In this document: in pieces, positions 8,513 through 16,810 of the stretch | Layout: each line of letters opens with the position of its first letter | How positions within the stretch are numbered: the first letter of the stretch is position 1 | Source: an uncultured Latescibacterota bacterium | Lineage (GTDB): Bacteria > Latescibacterota > UBA2968 | Assembly (NCBI GenBank): GCA_951812755.1 | Contig: OX638329.1 | Coordinates: forward strand, 3,542,522 to 3,606,521 | Direction: 5' to 3' | Length of the DNA stretch: 64,000 nt | Program-made: the position numbers and the translations under genes | The notes under the pieces: generated by a model | Seen by the model: the letters and a program-made list of their open reading frames with translations, nothing else | Databases searched by the model: none | What the model was told of the DNA's origin: nothing

Positions 8513-8705
8513 AGCTAAAGTATCTCCCACCGGAATCGATAAGGCGAACAACAATCCCGCAAAATTGGTTAACAGTATTTCCGAGTTCGGCATTCTCAAC
8601 TGCCTGACAAAACATTGCTAAATGCAGTGAGAACACAATCTTTTTGAATGGGGAAAAATACACGAAAGGGGGAGAAATGATGCAGAAAATCGGCTGAGTA
8701 AACGA

Positions 8706-8724
8706 CCACCCGCAGAGCGGGTGG
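8706..8724 (-). promoter_or_regulatory. GC-rich 5' hairpin in the mreB leader
   Basis: CCACCCGC and GCGGGTGG form a perfect 8-bp stem with a 3-base loop. It lies a few bases downstream of the predicted mreB transcription start. No T-run follows on the minus strand, so it is more likely an mRNA-end stabiliser or leader element than a terminator. On the plus strand CTTTT follows, but no plus-strand gene ends nearby. Confidence 0.5.
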
Positions 8725-8737
8725 CTTTTCGCGAACA

Positions 8738-8766
8738 ATAATAACTCTTTAAAAAAATAAAGTCAA
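8738..8766 (-). promoter_or_regulatory. Sigma-70-type promoter for mreBC
   Basis: On the minus strand TTGACT (8761-8766) is followed by a 17-base A/T-rich spacer and TATTAT (8738-8743), close to the ideal housekeeping promoter. Transcription would start near 8731. The 8513-8737 interval is the mreB leader; apart from the hairpin it shows no convincing gene. Confidence 0.7.
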
Positions 8767-8800
8767 GTAATGAGAAACAACGTATTGTGAGAAAATATCC

Positions 8801-8829
8801 TTGACATTTCTTTCTGGCAATCTGAAATT
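8801..8829 (+). promoter_or_regulatory. Possible promoter for galU
   Basis: A perfect -35 TTGACA at 8801-8806 stands 17 bases before a weak -10 region around 8824-8829. It is correctly placed about 45 bases before the galU start and is back-to-back with the mreB promoter. Confidence 0.4.
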
Positions 8830-8874
8830 TGTCATTCAGATCGTTTAATAAATCTCAGCATCCTGGAGGTCTTG

Positions 8875-9744
8875 TTGAAAATTCGGAAAGCAGTAATTCC
8901 AGCAGCGGGGCACGGCAGTCGCATGCTGCCCGCCACCAAAGCTCTGCCCAAAGAAATGATGCCGATTGTTGACAAACCGGCGATTCAATACATCATTGAG
9001 GAACTCGTCAACTCGGGTATTGAAGATATCCTGATCATCACGGGCCGGGGAAAACGCGCAATTGAAGACCACTTTGATCGCAACATCGAGATCGCCCATG
9101 CATTGCATGAACGCGCAGATCGGAAAATGCTTGAAACTCTGGACCGAATCGAACAACTGGCCGATATCCATTACGTGCGGCAAAAAGACCAGTTAGGTAC
9201 AGGACACGCCGTTCTCAAAGCCCGAAAACATATTGGCGACGAACCCTTTGCCGTCCTTTATGGCGACGACCTCGTCGTTTCGGAGCGCCCTTGCATTGGG
9301 CAAATGATCGATCACTACAACAAGTACGGCAGTTCCATTCTCGCAGTCAAAGAAGTACCGCAAGATCGCATCAGTAGCTATGGCGTTATTAAAGCCAAAC
9401 GCATAAACGATGTCTATCTCGTTGAAGGACTCGTTGAAAAACCCGATCCGGCAAGAGCACCATCAAATCTCGCAACCCTTGGGCGCTACATATTTGGACC
9501 CGAAATTTTTGACTTCCTCGAACAGATCGAACCTGCTGAAAATGGTGAATATCAACTCACCGACGCTATCGAATTGATGAGCCAATCCCGAGCGGTGTAC
9601 GCATGCGCTATCGAAGGAGAGTGGCATACGGTAGGCGATCTCCTCTCATATCTCAAAACCTCGGTGGCCTTTTCCCTCAACCATCCGGCCATTGCCAAAG
9701 ATTTTCGCAAATATCTCAAAGAACTCGTCCCGCAACTCGAATAG
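8875..9744 (+). CDS. galU: UTP--glucose-1-phosphate uridylyltransferase
   Basis: This 289-residue enzyme forms UDP-glucose from UTP and glucose-1-phosphate for cell-envelope polysaccharides. The N-terminal nucleotide-binding loop AAGHGSRMLPATKALPKEM is complete, with LPVDKPAIQY-like MPIVDKPAIQYIIEE, YVRQKDQLGTGHAV, VLYGDDLV and the C-terminal GEYQLTDAI. The start is a TTG: GGAGG at 8865-8869 gives 5-base spacing to the TTG at 8875, and a TTG directly before it is too close. The gene ends 12 bases from the convergent DUF402 gene. Confidence 0.95.
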   Translation: MKIRKAVIPAAGHGSRMLPATKALPKEMMPIVDKPAIQYIIEELVNSGIEDILIITGRGKRAIEDHFDRNIEIAHALHERADRKMLETLDRIEQLADIHYVRQKDQLGTGHAVLKARKHIGDEPFAVLYGDDLVVSERPCIGQMIDHYNKYGSSILAVKEVPQDRISSYGVIKAKRINDVYLVEGLVEKPDPARAPSNLATLGRYIFGPEIFDFLEQIEPAENGEYQLTDAIELMSQSRAVYACAIEGEWHTVGDLLSYLKTSVAFSLNHPAIAKDFRKYLKELVPQLE

Positions 9745-9756
9745 AAAAAGAAACCA

Positions 9757-10254
9757 TTATAGACCCCTCAAAAGCGCGTCCATCTCCCGCACCAGCCCGG
9801 GCCAGTGTGTCACAATCCGTTTTTCCTCTGCCGCGATGGTTTTCAGGTCGGCCTCACACAGCTTGCCTTCCCTATGACACATTTCTACATCTTCTCGGTC
9901 TAACACCTCGGCAACGCCATCGGAATCTATCCATATATCCAAAAGTAAATCCAGGTAACTGACCCTGCGCTTTTCCACCTGCAGGTCTCGACATATATGG
10001 AACAAGTGCCCTTTCAGATCACCTGAAGGAGCGCACATTCGCCACAGGACATGCGCGCCGCCCGTCTGGTAAAACGCCAGCGTTTGAGAACCAGCAGGCA
10101 GGTAGGTAGCAGCGATTTCCCAGGCGCGATTTGATACATAAGACAAAATCACCCAATCTGTGCCATGGGCGACCAAATCGCACATATATGTTTCATCGGG
10201 CTTGTCGAGATGGTGCTTAAATTCGCAAAACAACACGATGGTAGTCCTAAACAA
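9757..10254 (-). CDS. DUF402 domain protein
   Basis: The product has about 160 residues. The C-terminal half has the DUF402 signature: YLDLLLDIWIDSDG then VEVLDREDVE-like residues (EVLDREDVEMCHREGKL), followed by an alpha-helical end. DUF402 members include nucleoside di/triphosphatases and the fosfomycin-pathway hydrolase FomD; acidic residues that bind metal in that family (D and E in LDIWIDSDG..LDRED) are present. The start is not ATG: TTG at 10254 or GTG at 10236. It overlaps the end of the small membrane protein gene, suggesting coupling. The specific substrate is unknown. Confidence 0.75.
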   Translation of the reverse strand: MFRTTIVLFCEFKHHLDKPDETYMCDLVAHGTDWVILSYVSNRAWEIAATYLPAGSQTLAFYQTGGAHVLWRMCAPSGDLKGHLFHICRDLQVEKRRVSYLDLLLDIWIDSDGVAEVLDREDVEMCHREGKLCEADLKTIAAEEKRIVTHWPGLVREMDALLRGL

Positions 10255-10402
10255 TGAAATAGCAGACCAGGATTGTCAAACTCGTGATCAGCCAACAGAT
10301 CCACTGCAATGACCAGCCACGCTTGTCGCCCAGGCCAGAGGAAACACACTGCCCGAGATAACAACCTGTAAAAATGACAAATAATACAATGCCCCACACC
10401 AT
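10247..10402 (-). CDS. Small membrane protein, 51 residues
   Basis: The ATG at 10402 opens a 51-codon frame. The product has two hydrophobic helices (VWGIVLFVIFTGCYLG and WICWLITSLTILVCYFIV) separated by a short polar loop, GLGDKRGWS. It exactly fills the gap between the oxidoreductase and DUF402 genes, and its stop overlaps the start of the latter. Amino-acid pattern and position support a real gene, but no family is recognised. Confidence 0.6.
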   Translation of the reverse strand: MVWGIVLFVIFTGCYLGQCVSSGLGDKRGWSLQWICWLITSLTILVCYFIV

Positions 10403-10415
10403 AAAATACCCTTTC

Positions 10416-11462
10416 CTATATCAGCTTGACAACCTCTTCCCGTTCTGCCGATAGCCTGATTGCGTCAATCACGCGAATGGCCTCCAAACATTCCCAGGGT
10501 TTGACCAGCAATTCTTCTCCATGTGCAAGTGCCGCGCCCACATTATCGTAATACGTGCGATAGCTGCCAAACAGAGGTGACACGGGATACTCTACGGTTT
10601 GTCCGCGATCATTGATAACGCGCAATTGATAACGCGCAGGATCTTCTGGAACGAGCACGCCAAAAACCCCTGACTTCATCGCTGCCTCTTGAGGGTCTAT
10701 ACCGTATTTTCTGAAACTTCCGAGCGCGCCGCGCACATGATAGCGCGGTTTGGCATACATCCACGCGGTGCCCAATTCAATAAAATAGCGCACCCCATTT
10801 GCAAATTTCAGATGAATCAGAGCCAGAGCTTCAACATCGGCCTTATCTTTGGGATAGCGATATTGCAAATCGGCAAAAACGGTTTCAACTGTCGGGCCGT
10901 AAAGCCTGAGAGCCTGATCCACCAGATGCGCTCCCCAATCGAGAACGCGTCCGCCGCCGTATTTTTTCCACGCACGCCACCCGACATGCGGCCCACCATA
11001 AGTTGTAATATTGGACTCAATAGTATAAATATCGCCCAATATCCCTTCTGCGAGTATCTGTTGCAACGTCAAAAAATCGCCGTCCCATCGCCGATTCTGA
11101 TACACACTCAAAAGTACCTGATTGCGCTCAGACGCTTCAATCATAGACCTCGCTTCAAATTCATTCAAACACATAATTTTATCTGTTACGAGATGTTTGC
11201 CGGCATCCATTGCCTGAATAGCCATCGGCGCGTGCGTGTCGTGCGGCGTCGCCAACACAACGAGATCGATATTATCATCTTCCAATAGCGCGTCAAAAGT
11301 GCCATAAGTCACGATTTGCGGAAAATCGGCCTCTGCATCCTGGCGTTTCTCCAATGAACGCGAACAAACCGCGTAGAGTTCGAGATCGGGTGCCATCTGA
11401 ATCAATTGTGCGTGAAAGACTTTGCCGCCCAAACCGTACCCAACCAGACCAACGCGAATCAT
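10416..11462 (-). CDS. Gfo/Idh/MocA oxidoreductase, scyllo-inositol-dehydrogenase-like
   Basis: This is a 348-residue NAD(P)-dependent dehydrogenase. The N-terminal Rossmann motif is VGLVGYGLGGKVFHA, followed by DLVVLATPHDTHAP and GKHLVTDKIM, where the usual EKP reads DKI. The C-terminal domain has the YdgJ/IolW-like signature LHGTxGSFxKYGxDPQE, here VRGALGSFRKYGIDPQE. The ATG at 11462 follows GGAGG. The enzyme class acts on sugars or inositols; the particular substrate cannot be read. It lies after the terminator that ends the cohesin-like gene. Confidence 0.83.
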   Translation of the reverse strand: MIRVGLVGYGLGGKVFHAQLIQMAPDLELYAVCSRSLEKRQDAEADFPQIVTYGTFDALLEDDNIDLVVLATPHDTHAPMAIQAMDAGKHLVTDKIMCLNEFEARSMIEASERNQVLLSVYQNRRWDGDFLTLQQILAEGILGDIYTIESNITTYGGPHVGWRAWKKYGGGRVLDWGAHLVDQALRLYGPTVETVFADLQYRYPKDKADVEALALIHLKFANGVRYFIELGTAWMYAKPRYHVRGALGSFRKYGIDPQEAAMKSGVFGVLVPEDPARYQLRVINDRGQTVEYPVSPLFGSYRTYYDNVGAALAHGEELLVKPWECLEAIRVIDAIRLSAEREEVVKLI

Positions 11463-11483
11463 GAGACTCCCTCCACAACAAAG

Positions 11484-11512
11484 AAAAGGCCGCCTCAAAA
11501 GAAGCGGCCTCG
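11484..11512 (-). terminator. Intrinsic terminator after the secreted cohesin-like gene
   Basis: On the minus strand AGGCCGC pairs with GCGGCCT across a short loop, followed by TTTTCTTT. It stands between the stop of the cohesin-like gene and the start of the oxidoreductase. Confidence 0.7.
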
Positions 11513-11567
11513 AAAATGAACTGGACCGAGAGTTTACCGGCCAGTTGTATCCTTTCCGAATGCGCCA

Positions 11568-12374
11568 TCACTTCAGCAACATCATGCGTTGAACCTGAGT
11601 AAAATCAGCCACTGACATGCGATAAATATAAATCCCACTGGCTACTTGCTTGCCAAATTCATCCGTGCCATCCCAAACGACCGAGTGAAAACCCGCATCC
11701 ATTGACTCTCGAATCAGGGTGCGAACTTCCTGCCCGAGCAGATTGTAGATTACCAGTTGGACGTCACCGGCTTCGGGCAACCGATAGTCAATTGTCGTGG
11801 AGGGGTTAAAGGGATTCGGGACATTTTGTCCGAGGGCGTAATCTCGGGGCATGGGCTTGAGGGCACCAATTTCAATATTGGTAATCGCATCAATACCACC
11901 GGCCAAATCAACCATCACACCGTCGAGAATTTGAAAATCAGAGGCAAGCGGTGTCTGTGTGGTCTTAAACGTAAACTCAACCAAACTACCGTCGCCGCTG
12001 ACCGCCTGACCATCGACCTTCATGGCACCAACAGCCACTTGCCCGGGCGTCTTGTTAGACGCGAGAAATAGCGCGGGTTGGGCACTGCTCGCATCGAGCA
12101 GATTTTGATCGACCTGTCGCGCTTCGACAAACTCATACTTGGATTGATCGTACTGTAGCACAAAGCCATAACCCTTCAATTGCTGTGCGTGATTGATGGC
12201 AACCTGTAACTTCAAAACGCCATCTTCGGCAACAATATTTTGCGCGCGTTGCAGCACCAGACCTGCCAGACTATTTTCACCACCCGTAAATTCTATACCC
12301 TGTGTCAAAGGTCCAGCAATGGCCGAGCCAACCAATCCCAGCCCCAAACATGTCGCAATAATCAAACGTTTCAT
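11568..12374 (-). CDS. Secreted cohesin-like protein with FlgD-like C-terminal sorting domain
   Basis: This 268-residue protein has three parts. A signal peptide occupies residues 1-20 (cut near SAIAG). A cohesin-like beta domain runs from about 45 to 160 (LKLQVAINHAQQLKGYGFVL..YDQSKYEFVEA, VAVGAMKVDGQAVSGDGSL). The C-terminal FlgD-type immunoglobulin-like domain from about 178 carries the hallmark NVPNPFNPSTTIDYRLPE and ends in GIYIYRMSVADF. Such tails mark secreted or surface proteins in FCB-group bacteria, often as type IX-type sorting signals. It likely mediates binding on the surface rather than catalysis. It has its own promoter and terminator. Confidence 0.8.
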   Translation of the reverse strand: MKRLIIATCLGLGLVGSAIAGPLTQGIEFTGGENSLAGLVLQRAQNIVAEDGVLKLQVAINHAQQLKGYGFVLQYDQSKYEFVEARQVDQNLLDASSAQPALFLASNKTPGQVAVGAMKVDGQAVSGDGSLVEFTFKTTQTPLASDFQILDGVMVDLAGGIDAITNIEIGALKPMPRDYALGQNVPNPFNPSTTIDYRLPEAGDVQLVIYNLLGQEVRTLIRESMDAGFHSVVWDGTDEFGKQVASGIYIYRMSVADFTQVQRMMLLK

Positions 12375-12419
12375 AACGCTTCCTCCTGTGTATGAAAAGG
12401 GTTACACTGCATTTATATA

Positions 12420-12448
12420 AATTTACTGCATACCCACAGGTATGTCAA
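12420..12448 (-). promoter_or_regulatory. Promoter for the cohesin-like gene
   Basis: TTGACA (12443-12448) is separated by 17 bases from TAAATT (12420-12425) on the minus strand, with a further AT-rich TATATAAA just downstream. It lies in the gap after cobA-hemD, so the secreted protein can be made independently of the tetrapyrrole operon. Confidence 0.55.
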
Positions 12449-12456
12449 CCGCATTT

Positions 12457-13959
12457 TTACCCAGATCTAAAATACGCAGCAATCGCCTGTACAAGGCCCA
12501 AAATAGACACCGATGTTTCGTCAAGTTCGACAACCACATCAAATTCTTGTGCAACTGCGGTTTGGGCTGTGATGGGACCGATACACGCTGCTGGCAAGGA
12601 ATTCCAATTTTGCCGCGTCTTTTTTAATAGATTCACCAGATTTAAGACCGTAGAGGAACTCGTAAATGCGACCAGGTCAATGGCATCTTGTTTTAGCAAC
12701 TGTAAAAATTTTTCGGGTAAACACCCGGGCATAACCGTTTTGTAAACAACAACTTCTCGCACTTTTCCGCCGCGGTCTCTAAGTCCATTGGCAAGCACAT
12801 CCCGAGACTTTTCAGGGCAGGGCAACAAAAAACGCTGTCCCGAAAGATCTGCGCCAAAAGCTGCGAGCAAGCCTTCAGACGTGCGATTCGCCGCTTCAAT
12901 ATCCACACTGAGATGCCACTCGCGCACCCGTGCCGATGTCGCCGCGCCAATAGTCGCAATTTTTATCCCACCCAATGCGCGTACATCGCGCCCTTGCTTA
13001 AACAGACGCTCCAAAAAGCGATCGGTTCCGTTTGTACTTGTCAGAACAAGCCAATCAAATGAATGAATATCTGCAAGAGCACAATCCACATTGCGCCAAT
13101 TTTGGGGTTCGGCAAATGCAATAGTTGGCACTTCCAGCACTTGTGCGCCCAACGTCCGCAGCATGTGTACCAATTCGCTTGCCTGCGTGCGTGCTCGCGT
13201 CACAGCAATTGTTCGCCCAAACAGGGGCTTAGACGCAAACCAGTCCAGATCCATCGCCGCAACCTTCCCAACGACAATGACTGCGGGATTGGTCATTTCG
13301 ACCGCACCCATCTCCTCCAATGTGGTTCTCACAGTCCGTTGCAATGGCAAAGATCCCCACTGTACGGCTGCAACGGGCGTTTCAGGTGGGCGCCCTCCCG
13401 CGATGAGACGTCGGGCAATTTCACTTCTTTTTCTCGTACCCATCAAAATCAGGAGCGTACCGCCCACTTTTGCCAACCCCTCCCAATCGACTTCCCCTTC
13501 GCCTTCAAGCGAAGCCGTTGTCCCCGTTACAATCGTCACATGAGGGGATATACCGCGATGGGTCACGGGAATACCGGCATAAGCGGGTGCCGCTATTGCA
13601 CTGGTAATACCCGGTACAATCTCAAACGGAATATCGCGATCCCTTAGAACCTCTGCCTCTTCTCCACCGCGCCCAAAAACAATGGGATCCCCCCCCTTTA
13701 ATCGCACTACCGTCAACCCTTCCTGGGCACGATCAACCATCATCTGGTTAATCTCATCTTGTTGCACACGCTGAAAACCCGGGCGCTTTTCCACATTGAT
13801 ACACTCGCATTCCCGCCGCGCTTCCTTCAAAAGCTCGGGATTCGCCAACCCGTCATACAAGATCACATCGGCTTCCCGAATCAGGCGCAAACCCTTCACC
13901 GTTATCAATTCCGGATCGCCCGGCCCGGCACCTATGAGATATACACATCCAGTTCGCAT
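12457..13959 (-). CDS. cobA-hemD: Uroporphyrinogen-III C-methyltransferase / uroporphyrinogen-III synthase fusion
   Basis: This is a 500-residue two-domain enzyme. Residues 1-245 are a SAM-dependent methyltransferase: VYLIGAGPGDPELITVKGLR, the loop VRLKGGDPIVFGRGGEE, and GITSAIAAPAYAGIPVTHR. It turns uroporphyrinogen III into precorrin-2 for siroheme/cobalamin. Residues about 255-500 are HemD, which cyclises hydroxymethylbilane (TRARTQASEL, DWLVLTSTNGTDRFL, CIGPITAQTA). The fusion follows hemC by 12 bases and is the last gene of the operon. The fused arrangement occurs in several phyla and couples the last common tetrapyrrole step to siroheme formation. Confidence 0.94.
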   Translation of the reverse strand: MRTGCVYLIGAGPGDPELITVKGLRLIREADVILYDGLANPELLKEARRECECINVEKRPGFQRVQQDEINQMMVDRAQEGLTVVRLKGGDPIVFGRGGEEAEVLRDRDIPFEIVPGITSAIAAPAYAGIPVTHRGISPHVTIVTGTTASLEGEGEVDWEGLAKVGGTLLILMGTRKRSEIARRLIAGGRPPETPVAAVQWGSLPLQRTVRTTLEEMGAVEMTNPAVIVVGKVAAMDLDWFASKPLFGRTIAVTRARTQASELVHMLRTLGAQVLEVPTIAFAEPQNWRNVDCALADIHSFDWLVLTSTNGTDRFLERLFKQGRDVRALGGIKIATIGAATSARVREWHLSVDIEAANRTSEGLLAAFGADLSGQRFLLPCPEKSRDVLANGLRDRGGKVREVVVYKTVMPGCLPEKFLQLLKQDAIDLVAFTSSSTVLNLVNLLKKTRQNWNSLPAACIGPITAQTAVAQEFDVVVELDETSVSILGLVQAIAAYFRSG

Positions 13960-13971
13960 AACAATTCTCTG

Positions 13972-14895
13972 CTAAGCTCTTGCGTCCAATATCTCCCCTG
14001 CCCCCTGTTCGAGCAACCCCTTTGCAACGCGCGCACCCAACTGCTCAGCATAAGATGCCGGTCCTTCCATCTTTTTTGATATCACCTGACGCCCATCGGG
14101 TGTTGCAACAACGCCCGACAGTAGCAGAACAACCACAGAAACCGTGTCAACGGCTGCGTATCCACCTATTGGAACGCCACAGTCTCCTCCCAATGTCGCC
14201 AGCATCGCGCGCTCTGCCGTAACGGCCTGTTGGGTTTCAACGCAATTCAAAACGCCGACGAGATCTGTAATTCTCTGATCCCCTTCTCGTATTTCTATCC
14301 CCAGCACGCCCTGCCCCGGCGCGGGCAAACAGATTTCCGGATCGATAAAATCCGCGATGCAATCTCCCAATCCCAACCGCTTCAAACCCGCTGCGGCCAG
14401 AATAATACCATCCAAATTTTCCGTTTCCAGCTTTTTCAGGCGCGTATCCACATTCCCTCGAATCGCCACAAAATTTAAATCTGGCCGCGCGTGTTTCAAC
14501 TGTGCTTGCCGCCGTAAACTGCTCGTTGCAACCGTCGCGCTTTCTGGCAAATCCCAAAACACCCGATTATCTTTGCTGACCAGTACATCTCGCACATCTT
14601 CGCGCTCGCTCACCGCGCCCAGAGCCAATCCCTCTGGCAACTTAGTTGGCAAATCTTTCAAACTGTGAACCGCCAGATCAATGCTGCCCGACAGCAGCGC
14701 GTGCTCAATCTCCTTTGTCCACACCTCTTTGCCACCAATCTGAGACACAGGCATTTCCGACAGGCGATCTCCCTCCGTTTTGATCACCTCAATTACAATG
14801 CTGAGATCGGGATATGCGCTCGCCAGTTTTCTCTTTGCCCAATTGGCCTGCCACAAAGCCAGCGCACTACCACGACTGCCAATAACTATCCTCAT
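13972..14895 (-). CDS. hemC: Hydroxymethylbilane synthase (porphobilinogen deaminase)
   Basis: This 307-residue enzyme joins four porphobilinogens into hydroxymethylbilane. The N-terminus GSRGSALALWQA is standard, the catalytic aspartate is in HSLKDLPT, arginines lie in SSLRRQAQL and RGNVDTRL, and the cysteine that carries the dipyrromethane cofactor is in GGDCGVPIGG (about residue 239). The start overlaps the hemA stop by 4 bases, a sign of coupled translation. Confidence 0.96.
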   Translation of the reverse strand: MRIVIGSRGSALALWQANWAKRKLASAYPDLSIVIEVIKTEGDRLSEMPVSQIGGKEVWTKEIEHALLSGSIDLAVHSLKDLPTKLPEGLALGAVSEREDVRDVLVSKDNRVFWDLPESATVATSSLRRQAQLKHARPDLNFVAIRGNVDTRLKKLETENLDGIILAAAGLKRLGLGDCIADFIDPEICLPAPGQGVLGIEIREGDQRITDLVGVLNCVETQQAVTAERAMLATLGGDCGVPIGGYAAVDTVSVVVLLLSGVVATPDGRQVISKKMEGPASYAEQLGARVAKGLLEQGAGEILDARA

Positions 14896-16193
14896 GAGCC
14901 GCGAACCTCTTCAATTTCTTTTTTTGGATGTCCCTCAACTACCAGATCAAATAAATAGGAAAGTGCCGCCACATAAGCCCCACCATCTTCTTCTTCACCA
15001 GCCTCTCTAAGGCGCGTCACTGGCTTGTGCAGCACCTTATTCATAAATCGGCGCATCAAATTGGCAACCTGAGCGCGTTGATCATCTGAAAATTCACTGA
15101 ACTTGGCCTGTGCGAGTTCCGAATCCATAAAAGATTGGAAATGTCCACGCAATGCCACAATCGCGGGCACAACCGCCAGGGAATTTATCCACGCAGAGAA
15201 GTTATCAACCTCTTCCTCTATGATTACACTGACTTTATCCGCTTCAATTTTTCTCTTCTCCAAATTCGCGCCAACAACAGATTCCAGGTCGTCGAGATCG
15301 TATAAAAATACATTGTACAGATCGCCAACTGCCGGATCGATATCGCGAGGCATGGCAATATCGATCAAAAACATTGATCGGTTATTGCGCTTTTGCATCG
15401 CCGTTGCCACCTGGTGACGTTCCAGAACATAAGTCTCCGCGCTCGTGGAACTGATAACAACATCTGCGCCGTGCAAATTGCCTATCCCATCGTCCCATGA
15501 AATGGCGCGACCACCCACGCGCACCGCCAAATTTTGTGCCCGCTCGAATGTGCGACTCGTCACCAACAAAGACTTCACCCCATTGTCGGCGAGGTGCCGC
15601 GCCGTCAATTCACTCATCTCGCCAGCACCGAGCACCAGAGCAGTATGTCCTTCGAGATTGCCAAAAATTTTCTTTGCGAGTTCCACTGCCGCAAAACTGA
15701 TGGAAACTGCACCCGTTGCGATCTCCGTTTCCGTGCGCGCCCGCTTTGAAGCCTCGGTCGCAGCGCGAAATAATCGATTCAGAACGGTCTTGCTCATTCC
15801 CATAGATAGTGCAGCAGCCCCGGCCTCTTTTACCTGACCGGCAATTTGCGGCTCGCCCATTACCATAGAATCCAACCCACAGGCGACCCTGAAAAGGTGG
15901 CGCACAGCTTCCGTATCGCGATAGACAAATAGGTGCCGCCCCAACGTATCGGCATCCAATCCACTTTGCTCGCTCCACCCCGCGATCACAGCCGTACGAG
16001 CAGCGTGAATATCCGCGGCAACACAATAGACTTCCGAGCGATTACACGTCGATAACACCGCGCATTCGGCAATTTCAGGCACGCCGGAAAAGTATTGGAG
16101 AACCGCATCCAAAGTCTGGGGCAACACCGCGACCCCATCTCGGATTTCAACAGGTGCCGTGCGGTAACTCAGCCCAATTACAACGAGAGACAT
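14892..16193 (-). CDS. hemA: Glutamyl-tRNA reductase
   Basis: This 433-residue enzyme reduces glutamyl-tRNA to glutamate-1-semialdehyde, the first committed step of the C5 tetrapyrrole route. It has GLSYRTAPVEIR, the nucleophilic Cys50 in VLSTCNRSEVY, GEPQIAGQVKEA, the NADPH site ALVLGAGEMSELTARHL, and a C-terminal dimerisation helix with LMRRFMNKVLHKPVTRLRE. It overlaps the upstream siroheme-synthase domain gene by 16 bases and hemC by 4. HemL and HemB are not in the window. Confidence 0.96.
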   Translation of the reverse strand: MSLVVIGLSYRTAPVEIRDGVAVLPQTLDAVLQYFSGVPEIAECAVLSTCNRSEVYCVAADIHAARTAVIAGWSEQSGLDADTLGRHLFVYRDTEAVRHLFRVACGLDSMVMGEPQIAGQVKEAGAAALSMGMSKTVLNRLFRAATEASKRARTETEIATGAVSISFAAVELAKKIFGNLEGHTALVLGAGEMSELTARHLADNGVKSLLVTSRTFERAQNLAVRVGGRAISWDDGIGNLHGADVVISSTSAETYVLERHQVATAMQKRNNRSMFLIDIAMPRDIDPAVGDLYNVFLYDLDDLESVVGANLEKRKIEADKVSVIIEEEVDNFSAWINSLAVVPAIVALRGHFQSFMDSELAQAKFSEFSDDQRAQVANLMRRFMNKVLHKPVTRLREAGEEEDGGAYVAALSYLFDLVVEGHPKKEIEEVRGS

Positions 16194-16807
16194 ACTTCAA
16201 TTCGCTCCTCAATTTCAGTCCACTTACCCTTGCGCGCAAGAGCAAGCGTATCATCTGTCACCAACTGTTGCCAAAACGCTTGCCTGCGCTCTGGCGCATC
16301 GGGGAATCGCGCATAAACTCTGTGCCTTAAACCCGCCATCATATCCAGCAAACCCGCGTGTCCATCTTCCAAAAAGGCCTCAATTTCTCGGCGCAACAGC
16401 ACGGCATAAGCAGGACTATTGCCCCCTGTAGAAATCGCTACCTGTAAGTCGCCGCGCCGCACAACCGCGGGCACAATAAAATCGCTATCCGTATGCCGAT
16501 CTGCACCGCAGAACAAAATCCCTCGGCATTTTGCCGCCGCCTGCACCGCCCGATTGACACCTGCATGATCAGTCGCGGCAATCACGAGCGCGCTACCGTC
16601 CAAATCGCTCGGTTCAAATGCTCGCTGATAGAGATGTATCGCGTCTTCATCGGCCAATTTTAGAATGCCTTCAGTCGCAGTTATACCCACAACCCGAATC
16701 CGCGCGCTTGCATTGCACAGCCCGCGCACTCTGCGTTCGGCAACGCGACCCGCCCCAACCACAACACACAATTTATTTTTCAAATTCAAAAACACGGGAT
16801 AGCGCAT
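16178..16807 (-). CDS. Precorrin-2 dehydrogenase / sirohydrochlorin ferrochelatase (CysG N-domain type)
   Basis: This 209-residue protein corresponds to the CysG-A/Met8p module. It oxidises precorrin-2 with NAD and inserts iron to give siroheme. Visible are MRYPVFLNLKNKLCVVVGAGRVAERRVRGL (nucleotide site VVGAGRVA), ALVIAATDHAGVNRAV, GILFCGADRHTDSDFIVPAVVRR and AISTGGNSPAYAVLLRREIE. With cobA in the downstream fusion it completes a siroheme pathway. It ends 16 bases inside hemA and starts 3 bases after the hemX-like gene. Confidence 0.92.
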   Translation of the reverse strand: MRYPVFLNLKNKLCVVVGAGRVAERRVRGLCNASARIRVVGITATEGILKLADEDAIHLYQRAFEPSDLDGSALVIAATDHAGVNRAVQAAAKCRGILFCGADRHTDSDFIVPAVVRRGDLQVAISTGGNSPAYAVLLRREIEAFLEDGHAGLLDMMAGLRHRVYARFPDAPERRQAFWQQLVTDDTLALARKGKWTEIEERIEVCLSL

Positions 16808-16810
16808 GGT

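Noticed and set aside
8706-8729. The GC hairpin with CTTTT as a plus-strand terminator
   Set aside because: No plus-strand gene ends upstream; it lies at the 5' end of the mreB transcript on the other strand.
8481-8738. An 85-codon minus-strand frame in the mreB leader
   Set aside because: It overlaps the mreB start in another frame, has no ribosome-binding site and a composition unlike a protein.
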